Shown piece by piece: positions 1 to 5,035 of a stretch of 8,745 bases of DNA. Origin of the DNA: Ruminococcaceae bacterium UBA4871 (GTDB lineage Bacteria; Bacillota; Clostridia; Oscillospirales; Acutalibacteraceae); assembly GCA_002399445.1 (NCBI GenBank), contig DHDR01000031.1, positions 113,187 to 121,931 on the forward strand. Direction: 5' to 3'. The number at the start of each line of letters is the position of its first letter. Within the stretch, counting starts at the first letter, position 1. The notes beneath the pieces are model-generated. The model saw only the letters and a list, made by a program, of their open reading frames with translations, made no database searches and was not told the DNA's origin. The position numbers and the translations under genes are program-made.

Positions 1-130
1 GTAATTCAAAGAATGTTTTGCAGATGAAAAGGAAAAGGTGTATATTTTGGACACGCAGGCGAAAAATAGCATTGTCCCGCTTCGCTTTGATTTGCATGAG
101 ACATCAATGCAAAAATACATGTGCGGGTAA
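1..130 (+). CDS. Unassigned C-terminal coding-like tail upstream of ypeB (partial, possibly frameshifted)
   Basis: I do not recognise this product. The frame ending at the TAA at 128-130 reads as plausible protein from about position 20 (ADEKEKVYILDTQ, then VPLRFDLHETSMQKYMCG), only 9 bases before the ypeB start. That frame has a stop at 2-4 and no ATG before 107. If one T is removed from the TTTT run at 15-18, frame 1 (VIQRMF) joins it without a stop, so a single-base indel or a sequencing error could have split a gene that began before the window. Alternatively a small peptide starts at GTG 38 or TTG 47. The tail does not look like the C-terminus of SleB, the usual neighbour of ypeB. Low confidence that it is a gene. 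Confidence 0.3.
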
Positions 131-136
131 GGTGAT
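129..136 (+). promoter_or_regulatory. Ribosome binding site of ypeB
   Basis: AAGGTGAT lies 3 bases before the ATG at 140, with the AAGG core 7 bases from it. It overlaps the TAA of the preceding reading frame, which suggests translational coupling if that frame is real. Confidence 0.6.
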
Positions 137-139
137 CGA

Positions 140-1411
140 ATGAAAAAAAAGCAAATTATTATGACGGTGATTGCCGTGGCCGCTGTGATAACCGCCGGTG
201 TCTTCACAGTGCAAAGCAGAGCAGCCGAAAAAGCCGCCAAACGTGACCTGCAGTACACCTATGACCGTGCATACGGTGACCTGCGCGGCAGTGTGGATAA
301 TATTGCCGTGACACTGGACAAAGGCGTTTATGCCAACACGGCAACCGAGCAAAACGGTCTTGCAGCGCGTCTGATGCGCGAAACCAGTCTGGCAAAAGAA
401 GCGCTTGCGACCCTGCCAATCACGGACACAACAATGGATAATGTTTCTAAATATATCAGTCAGGTCGGCGATTACTCTATGACCCTTTCTGATCGCGTGA
501 GCGCCGGCAAAAAAATCACAGCTGACGAATGCAAAACCATTCAGAATCTACATTCCTACGCAGCAAAACTTTCCAAAAGTCTGACCTCTGTGAAACCAAA
601 TTTTACTTCTGGAACTCTTTCTCAGCAATTCAAGAAAACCGCAGAGGACTTTACAGATTTTCCGTCTTTAATCTATGACGGACCGTTTTCCGATCATATC
701 GGTCGCAAATCCCCTCGCTGCCTGGCAGATAAAAAGAACGTAACACAAGCAAACGCGCAGGCAACAGCTGCTAAATTTCTCAACCTCGCCCCCAGCCAGC
801 TGACCCACACAGCAGATACAGCCGGAGGGCTGCCAAGCTATAATTTCACGGCCGGAACCACCCGTGTTTCCGTTAGCAAACAAGGCGGTATGGTCTTCTC
901 CATAGATAACAGCCGTGATATTACTTCCGAAAAAATTGATGAAAAAGCAGCCCAGCAAAAGGCCAATGCTTATCTGGAACAGCACGGTTATCAAAATATG
1001 CATCCCACTTACTGGGTAAAAACAGATGGACGGATTCTGTTTAATTACGCTTATCAAAGCGGGAATGTGCTCTGCTACCCAGATCTGGTCAAAGTCGGCG
1101 TTGCACTGGATAACGGCGACATTGTTGACTTGAGTTCCAGCGGCTATGTGATGAACCACACAACCCGCAGTCTTGCAGAGCCAAAGTACAGCAAAACTGC
1201 CGCACAGGCAAAAGTTAACCCCCGCTTAAAAGTTAATTCCGGTAAACTGGCCCTGATTCCAACAGGCGGTCTGCAGGAGGTGCTCTGCTGGGAATTCAAC
1301 TGCACCGGAGCCAATAACGAACGTGTGCTGGTCTATATAAACTGCAGCACCGGTATGGAACAGCAGATTCTCATTCTGCAGTCTACCGATACCGGCACTT
1401 TGGTCAAATAA
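140..1411 (+). CDS. ypeB: Spore germination protein YpeB
   Basis: This 423-residue protein is a YpeB homologue. In Bacillus spores YpeB is needed for stable incorporation of the cortex-lytic enzyme SleB, so it acts in the spore envelope during germination (family knowledge). Residues 1-4 are lysine-rich and residues 5-24 form a hydrophobic segment that would serve as an uncleaved anchor or signal. A helical, coiled-coil-like region covers about 30-175, followed by the family-typical stretch FPSLIYDGPFSDHI (173-187). The C-terminal part (about 200-420) is built of PepSY-like repeats, each an A-rich helix such as NAQATAAKFL followed by beta strands. The start is set by the AAGGTG site just upstream. 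Normally sleB precedes ypeB; here it is not visible, so either it lies elsewhere or another gene intervenes. Expression would be expected in the forespore, but I could not place a convincing sigma-G promoter. A terminator follows directly, so ypeB ends its transcription unit. Confidence 0.9.
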   Translation: MKKKQIIMTVIAVAAVITAGVFTVQSRAAEKAAKRDLQYTYDRAYGDLRGSVDNIAVTLDKGVYANTATEQNGLAARLMRETSLAKEALATLPITDTTMDNVSKYISQVGDYSMTLSDRVSAGKKITADECKTIQNLHSYAAKLSKSLTSVKPNFTSGTLSQQFKKTAEDFTDFPSLIYDGPFSDHIGRKSPRCLADKKNVTQANAQATAAKFLNLAPSQLTHTADTAGGLPSYNFTAGTTRVSVSKQGGMVFSIDNSRDITSEKIDEKAAQQKANAYLEQHGYQNMHPTYWVKTDGRILFNYAYQSGNVLCYPDLVKVGVALDNGDIVDLSSSGYVMNHTTRSLAEPKYSKTAAQAKVNPRLKVNSGKLALIPTGGLQEVLCWEFNCTGANNERVLVYINCSTGMEQQILILQSTDTGTLVK

Positions 1412-1435
1412 AAGTCAAAAAATAAAAGTCAAAAA
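1408..1435 (+). repeat. 14-bp tandem duplication spanning the ypeB stop codon
   Basis: The unit ATAAAAGTCAAAAA occurs twice in perfect tandem (1408-1421 and 1422-1435), followed by ATAAATA. The first copy contains the TAA stop of ypeB and the second repeats it. It looks like a replication-slippage duplication. It also supplies an A-rich lead-in to the terminator hairpin. Confidence 0.85.
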
Positions 1436-1437
1436 AT

Positions 1438-1480
1438 AAATAACCGCTGCTGTGCAGGATCACACAGCAGCGGTTATTTT
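1438..1480 (+). terminator. Rho-independent terminator of ypeB
   Basis: A perfect 17-bp stem pairs 1438-1454 with 1463-1479 around an 8-base loop (CAGGATCA). The GC core is ACCGCTGCTGTG, and the right arm ends in TTATTTTA. The A-rich tract on the left makes it potentially bidirectional. Confidence 0.85.
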
Positions 1481-1506
1481 ATGTGTTCCTGTAAAAGTCA
1501 ATGAAT

Positions 1507-1532
1507 CATTTGTAAAATTATCCAAACAAATG
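1507..1532. repeat. Inverted repeat upstream of the permease promoter
   Basis: CATTTGT (1507-1513) is the reverse complement of ACAAATG (1526-1532), with a 12-base spacer. It sits 13 bases upstream of the -35 box, where an activator or repressor could bind. It is short and AT-rich, so chance is a real possibility. Confidence 0.3.
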
Positions 1533-1545
1533 TGTAAACAAACAA

Positions 1546-1574
1546 TTGAAAATTTTTTATGAATATTCTATAAT
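1546..1574 (+). promoter_or_regulatory. Sigma-A type promoter of the purine permease gene
   Basis: The -35 box TTGAAA (1546-1551) and -10 box TATAAT (1569-1574) are separated by 17 bases. Transcription would start near 1581-1583, leaving a leader of about 38 bases. That leader is too short for a purine riboswitch. Confidence 0.8.
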
Positions 1575-1591
1575 GAAATTATTAAAAAATT
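1551..1591. repeat. Inverted repeat centred on the -10 box (possible operator)
   Basis: AATTTTTTA (1551-1559) and its reverse complement TAAAAAATT (1583-1591) form a 9-bp dyad centred at 1571, almost exactly on the TATAAT. A small palindrome GAATATTC (1561-1568) lies inside it. A repressor site is possible, but the base composition makes accidental dyads easy. Confidence 0.3.
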
Positions 1592-1599
1592 CGATACAT

Positions 1600-1606
1600 A
1601 AGGAGG
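1600..1606 (+). promoter_or_regulatory. Ribosome binding site of the purine permease
   Basis: AAGGAGG is a near-perfect Shine-Dalgarno sequence, but it ends 13 bases before the ATG at 1620, longer than usual. No in-frame ATG, GTG or TTG lies nearer. A second, weaker GGAG at 1612-1615 is too close to the start to be the main site. Confidence 0.6.
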
Positions 1607-1619
1607 AATTTGGAGAATT

Positions 1620-3095
1620 ATGGATGAAAGAGCGATTAGTCCCATCCATCCAAAGGGCGATTTTTTTAACCTGAAAGGGAATCACACAACTGTTGGTACG
1701 GAAGCCATTGCTGGCATTACCACATTTTTTGCAATGGCTTACATCATTATGGTGAATCCGTCTGTTTTATCTCAAACCGGTATGCCGTGGGGTGCTGTTT
1801 TCTTGGCAACGATTATTGCATCTGTTGTCGGCACTCTTATTATGGGACTGTTTGCAAATGTTCCGTATGCACAGGCACCCGGCATGGGCCTCAACGCATT
1901 TTTTACCTATACTGTTTGCTTCGGCCTCCACTTTACATGGCAGGAAGCACTGGCGATGGTCTTTATTTGCGGACTTGTAAATATTATCGTCACGGTCACT
2001 AAGCTTCGCCGGCTCATCATCACCTCTATACCACAAAGTTTACGGTATGCCATCAGCGGCGGCATTGGTATCTTTATCGCCTATATTGGTATTAAAAATG
2101 CCGGCCTGATTCAGTTTGCAGTGGATGCCGGCAATTATACCAGCACAGACGGCAAAAATGCTATTGCTGATATTACAAAAATTGGAATTACCGCGAATGC
2201 AGGTGCAGTTCCGGAACTGATAAAGTTTAACACACCCGCAGTCCTGCTGGCACTGGTGGGAATTGTGCTGACATTCATCCTGCTGGTGCGAAAGGTTCCC
2301 GGTGCCATTTTAATCAGCATCGCTGCCATTACCGTGTTGGGAATTCCTTTCGGTGTCACACAAATTGGTGGAAGTAATACCATCAGTTTTGGTAGCGCTG
2401 TCAGTCAGCTGCCTTCCACTTTCTGTGCAGCGTTTGGGCCGGATGGTGTCCAGCATTTATTTTCCAACGCTTCCAATCTTCCTTTAGTTTTAATGACGAT
2501 TTTTGCATTTGGCATGACAGATATGTTTGATACGGTCGGCACTCTGATTGGGACAGGCTCCAAGAGCGGTATTTTCAATATTGCAGATGAAAACACACTC
2601 TCTAAGGGCAAAGGTTTTACCACCAAAATGGACCGCGCCCTTTTCGCAGATGCATTTGCAACGTCTGCGGGCGCTGTAATTGGCACTTCCAACGTAACAA
2701 CTTTTGTAGAATCCAGCGCCGGAATCGGCGCTGGAGGCCGCACAGGCCTGACCAGTGTCTTCACTTCCCTGTTGTTTATCATCAGTGCTTTTGCTGCGCC
2801 GGTGGTAAGCGCAGTCCCTAGCTGTGCAACTGCTCCAGCACTGATTGCCGTTGGTATTATGATGCTTTCCTCCTTTAAAGAGATTGACTGGACTGAACTT
2901 TCAGAGGCAATTCCCGCTTTCTTTGCCGGCGTTTTTATGGCACTGTGCTACAGCATTTCCTACGGCATCGCCATGAGTTTTATCACCTACTGTATTATTA
3001 AAGTCTGCAAAGGCAAAGCAAAAGAAGTCAGCCCAATGCTTTGGGTTGTAACCGGGCTTTTTATCCTGAACTTTGTCGTACAGGCCGTGCTGTAA
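1620..3095 (+). CDS. NCS2-family purine permease (AzgA/PbuG-like; guanine/hypoxanthine or adenine)
   Basis: This 491-residue membrane protein belongs to the NCS2 nucleobase transporters of the AzgA/PbuG/GhxP branch (COG2252), which import adenine, guanine or hypoxanthine, usually by proton symport (family knowledge). A short hydrophilic N-terminus is followed by TEAIAGITTFFAMAYIIMVN (27-46), PGMGLNAFF (87-95), TDMFDTVGTLIGTGSKSG (300-317) and ESSAGIGAGGRTG (364-376), all hallmarks of this branch. The rest is a run of hydrophobic segments, as expected for the usual 14-segment fold. Length is slightly above the typical 430-490. The gene is monocistronic, between its own promoter and a strong terminator. 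The exact purine cannot be decided from sequence, so I give no symbol; pbuG, pbuO and azgA are the relevant names. No purine riboswitch is seen upstream. Confidence 0.9.
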   Translation: MDERAISPIHPKGDFFNLKGNHTTVGTEAIAGITTFFAMAYIIMVNPSVLSQTGMPWGAVFLATIIASVVGTLIMGLFANVPYAQAPGMGLNAFFTYTVCFGLHFTWQEALAMVFICGLVNIIVTVTKLRRLIITSIPQSLRYAISGGIGIFIAYIGIKNAGLIQFAVDAGNYTSTDGKNAIADITKIGITANAGAVPELIKFNTPAVLLALVGIVLTFILLVRKVPGAILISIAAITVLGIPFGVTQIGGSNTISFGSAVSQLPSTFCAAFGPDGVQHLFSNASNLPLVLMTIFAFGMTDMFDTVGTLIGTGSKSGIFNIADENTLSKGKGFTTKMDRALFADAFATSAGAVIGTSNVTTFVESSAGIGAGGRTGLTSVFTSLLFIISAFAAPVVSAVPSCATAPALIAVGIMMLSSFKEIDWTELSEAIPAFFAGVFMALCYSISYGIAMSFITYCIIKVCKGKAKEVSPMLWVVTGLFILNFVVQAVL

Positions 3096-3195
3096 GAATT
3101 CTTTCCACACTGTTGAGCAATTCGGTTGAAAACATTTTTGGTATTTGAACCAAATTGTTTGCTTCCTATTTTCAGTCAAAGTTCAAACTTTTATC

Positions 3196-3241
3196 AATCA
3201 GCATTCCCATTTTTAAATGAAAAATGGGAATGCTGATTTTT
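3196..3241 (+). terminator. Rho-independent terminator of the purine permease gene
   Basis: A perfect 19-bp stem pairs 3196-3214 with 3220-3238 around a 5-base loop (AAATG), with T residues at 3237-3241. It lies about 100 bases after the permease stop. Its right arm overlaps the first codons of an over-extended rsmE reading frame, which argues against that longer start. Confidence 0.85.
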
Positions 3242-3249
3242 GACTGCTT

Positions 3250-3278
3250 TTGCATCTTTACCTACCGCATGATATACT
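3250..3278 (+). promoter_or_regulatory. Predicted promoter of the rsmE-SDR unit
   Basis: TTGCAT (3250-3255) and TATACT (3273-3278) are 17 bases apart, immediately after the permease terminator. Transcription would begin near 3285, about 35 bases before the rsmE ATG. An upstream TTGACT at 3240-3245 is a better -35 box but would need a 27-base spacer, so I rejected it. Confidence 0.55.
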
Positions 3279-3305
3279 ACAACTGCAGACAAACTCTAAA
3301 AGAGC

Positions 3306-3312
3306 AGGAGGT
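3306..3312 (+). promoter_or_regulatory. Ribosome binding site that decides the rsmE start
   Basis: AGGAGGT ends 7 bases before the ATG at 3320, an ideal spacing. This selects the start giving MPRFFMD rather than the in-frame ATG at 3224, which lies within the terminator stem. Confidence 0.85.
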
Positions 3313-3319
3313 CAAAAGA

Positions 3320-4039
3320 ATGCCGCGTTTTTTTATGGATACAGTTTCCGGACCAGAAGCGGTCCTTTCCGGTGAAAATGCACGTCATATTGCAAAAAGC
3401 CTGCGGATGCAAACGGGACAATCCATCACGCTTTGCGATGGAAAAGCCCACGATTATTTGGGCGAAATCGTGGAAATCTCCGATGAAACTGTACGAGTGA
3501 AAATTCGTGAAGTTCAGGAATGCCTGTCAGAACCGCATGTGAAAGTCACGCTTTGTCAGGGAATTCCCAAAAGCGATAAAATGGACTGGATTGTCCAAAA
3601 AGCCGTTGAACTCGGCGTTTTTCAAATTGTTCCAACCCTCACCTCCCGCTGTATCTCGCGGCCATGTGAAAAATCGGCACATAAAAAAGTACAGCGCTGG
3701 CAAAAAATTTCCCGCCAAGCCGCCCAGCAAAGCGGGCGTGGCATCATTCCTGAAGTGACAGAATTCACCACTCTAAAACATGCTGCAGCAGATGGAAAGG
3801 GGCAAAAAATCCTGTTTTATGAAGGCGGCGGGGAACCGCTTTCCACAGCTGTTGATGCAGAGAGTTCCGATATTACCATCTATATTGGTCCAGAAGGTGG
3901 ATTTTCGCCGGACGAAGTCCAGCTGATCAAGGAAGCCGACGGGTGTGCAGCTACACTTGGCCCGCGCATTTTGCGAACGGAAACTGCTCCGCTGACCGCG
4001 CTGACTGCCATCATGCTCCTGACTGGAAATCTTCAGTAG
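3320..4039 (+). CDS. rsmE: 16S rRNA (uracil(1498)-N(3))-methyltransferase RsmE
   Basis: RsmE is a SPOUT-class, S-adenosylmethionine-dependent enzyme that methylates N3 of U1498 in helix 44 of 16S rRNA (family knowledge). The 239-residue product has the expected length. The N-terminal PUA-like domain covers about 1-70, opening with MPRFFMD and containing HIAKSLRMQTG (23-33). The SPOUT part carries KSDKMDWIVQKAVELGV (84-100), TSRCI.R (108-114), GPEGGFSPDEV (190-200) and LGPRILRTETAPLTAL (213-228); the last two form the trefoil-knot cofactor site. The start at 3320 fits the AGGAGGT site and the promoter; extending to 3224 would add 32 unlike residues read from a terminator. It often neighbours prmA in other Firmicutes, but here it is first in a two-gene unit with an SDR reductase, 17 bases apart. 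Confidence 0.95.
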   Translation: MPRFFMDTVSGPEAVLSGENARHIAKSLRMQTGQSITLCDGKAHDYLGEIVEISDETVRVKIREVQECLSEPHVKVTLCQGIPKSDKMDWIVQKAVELGVFQIVPTLTSRCISRPCEKSAHKKVQRWQKISRQAAQQSGRGIIPEVTEFTTLKHAAADGKGQKILFYEGGGEPLSTAVDAESSDITIYIGPEGGFSPDEVQLIKEADGCAATLGPRILRTETAPLTALTAIMLLTGNLQ

Positions 4040-4056
4040 GAAAGGAAGTACGACTC

Positions 4057-4761
4057 ATGCGTACAGCTCTTGTAACCGGCGGAAGCCGAGGAATTGGTTC
4101 CGCTGTGTGTCGAAAGCTTTCGGAAGATGGGTTCCATGTGTTCATTAACTACCACACCCATGCACAGGATGCAGCTCAACTGGCTGCTGAAACGGGCGGA
4201 GAAGCAATTTGTGCAGATGTTGCGGACCGTACTGCCTGTGAAAATATGTTCAGGGAGACAGGACATGTAGATGTTCTGGTAAACAATGCGGGAATCGCCC
4301 AGCAAAAACTTTTTACCGATATTACCGAGGCGGAATGGCAGCGTATGTTTGCAGTGGATGTAAATGGTGTATTTCACTGCTGCCAGCTTGCACTTCCGTA
4401 CATGATTCATGTCAAGCACGGCAGCATCATTAATATTTCTTCCATGTGGGGACAGACCGGCGGTTCCTGCGAAGTACACTATTCAGCGGCAAAAGCCGCA
4501 GTCATCGGCTTGACAAAAGCACTTGCAAAGGAACTCGGCCCCAGTGGAATTCGTGTCAACTGCATTGCGCCCGGTGTAATCGATACAGAAATGAACGCCA
4601 TGCACGGTCCAGCAGTGCTGCATGAACTCGCGGAAGACGCACCGCTTGAACGTCTGGGAACATCAGAAGATGTTGCAAATGCCGTGTCTTTTCTAGCTGG
4701 TGAGCAGTCCTCTTTTATCACAGGACAAGTTCTCGGCGTTAACGGCGGCATCCTGATATGA
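4057..4761 (+). CDS. ymfI: Short-chain dehydrogenase/reductase, probable EF-P 5-aminopentanone reductase (YmfI-like)
   Basis: This 234-residue classical SDR has the cofactor motif TGGSRGIG (7-14), NNAG (76-79) and catalytic Ser129, Tyr142 and Lys146 (YSAAK), with APGVIDTEM at 171-179. The stretch SSMWGQTGGSCEVHYSAAK (128-146) matches what I recall of YmfI, which in Bacillus subtilis reduces 5-aminopentanone on elongation factor P to 5-aminopentanol. FabG-type 3-oxoacyl-ACP reductase is the main alternative, but no fatty-acid genes are nearby. The usual catalytic Asn before GVF appears to be Asp101 (VDVNGVF, codon GAT at 4357-4359). The ATG at 4057 follows an AAGGAAG site by about 8 bases; a longer in-frame start at 3943 would run through the 3' end of rsmE. 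Placement 17 bases after rsmE suggests co-transcription and fits a translation role. SDR identity is firm; the EF-P assignment is inference. Confidence 0.75.
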   Translation: MRTALVTGGSRGIGSAVCRKLSEDGFHVFINYHTHAQDAAQLAAETGGEAICADVADRTACENMFRETGHVDVLVNNAGIAQQKLFTDITEAEWQRMFAVDVNGVFHCCQLALPYMIHVKHGSIINISSMWGQTGGSCEVHYSAAKAAVIGLTKALAKELGPSGIRVNCIAPGVIDTEMNAMHGPAVLHELAEDAPLERLGTSEDVANAVSFLAGEQSSFITGQVLGVNGGILI

Positions 4762-4972
4762 ATTTTTTAAGATTTACAAATTCTAATATGATTGATTAAT
4801 AGAAGCACACCTCAATCAGCAGAATGGATTTCCCCGAAAAGTAAAAACTCCTATTTATTTCGTATGTGTCAATAATATGAGAAAAAATTTCATATAAGTA
4901 ATAACAAAATTGAAAAATTCTGCGCATGGAAAATACATTTTTGAAAGAATCGTAAAAATTATGTAAACCTCA
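4762..4972. other. AT-rich intergenic region without a clear gene or terminator
   Basis: No convincing coding frame or strong terminator lies between the SDR and the lipoprotein promoter. I see two weak dyads: TGATTGA (4789-4795) with TCAATCA (4812-4818), and ATATGA (4875-4880) with TCATAT (4890-4895). Neither has a GC-rich stem followed by a T tract. How the rsmE-SDR transcript ends is therefore unclear. Confidence 0.5.
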
Positions 4973-5001
4973 TTGAAGCTATTTGAAAAGCATGTTAAAA
5001 T
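4973..5001 (+). promoter_or_regulatory. Extended -10 promoter of the solute-binding lipoprotein gene
   Basis: TTGAAG (4973-4978) and TAAAAT (4996-5001) are 17 bases apart, with a TG at 4993-4994 giving an extended -10 element. Transcription would start near 5008, leaving about 28 bases before the GTG at 5036. These elements occupy what would be coding sequence if a TTG at 4973 were used, so they support the later start. Confidence 0.6.
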
Positions 5002-5022
5002 GAAAAAAATTGACAATCCTGC

Positions 5023-5029
5023 GGGGGGA
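5023..5029 (+). promoter_or_regulatory. Ribosome binding site that decides the lipoprotein start
   Basis: GGGGGGA ends 6 bases before GTG 5036. The resulting protein starts with Lys-Arg and a signal peptide. The other in-frame candidates, TTG 4973 and ATG 5000, lack a comparable site and would put a long polar leader before the signal peptide. Confidence 0.6.
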
Positions 5030-5035
5030 AAATCT

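Noticed and set aside
93..124. Sigma-G-like promoter before ypeB
   Set aside because: TGCATG and CATGTG can be picked out, but the -10 lacks the expected CATnnTA form and the spacing is uncertain, so I could not support it.
1575..1619. Purine riboswitch before the NCS2 permease
   Set aside because: The promoter gives a leader of about 38 bases, too short for the aptamer, and I see no three-way junction or typical loop sequences. Sequence upstream of the promoter is AT-rich and unstructured in the needed way.
3137..3154. Small hairpin TTTGGT/ACCAAA after the permease
   Set aside because: The 6-bp AT-rich stem is weak and lacks a T run directly after it; the 19-bp hairpin downstream is the far better terminator.
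3224..3319. N-terminal extension of rsmE from ATG 3224
   Set aside because: The added residues are read from the terminator stem, the promoter and the leader. The family starts at M(P)RFF, and a perfect ribosome binding site precedes 3320.
3943..4056. N-terminal extension of the SDR from 3943
   Set aside because: It would overlap the 3' end of rsmE by about 97 bases and gives Cys/His-rich residues unlike an SDR; the Rossmann start MRTALVTGG begins at 4057.
4057..4761. FabG 3-oxoacyl-ACP reductase
   Set aside because: Not excluded, but there are no fatty-acid synthesis neighbours, and the WG..G.SCEV stretch before YSAAK fits YmfI better than FabG.
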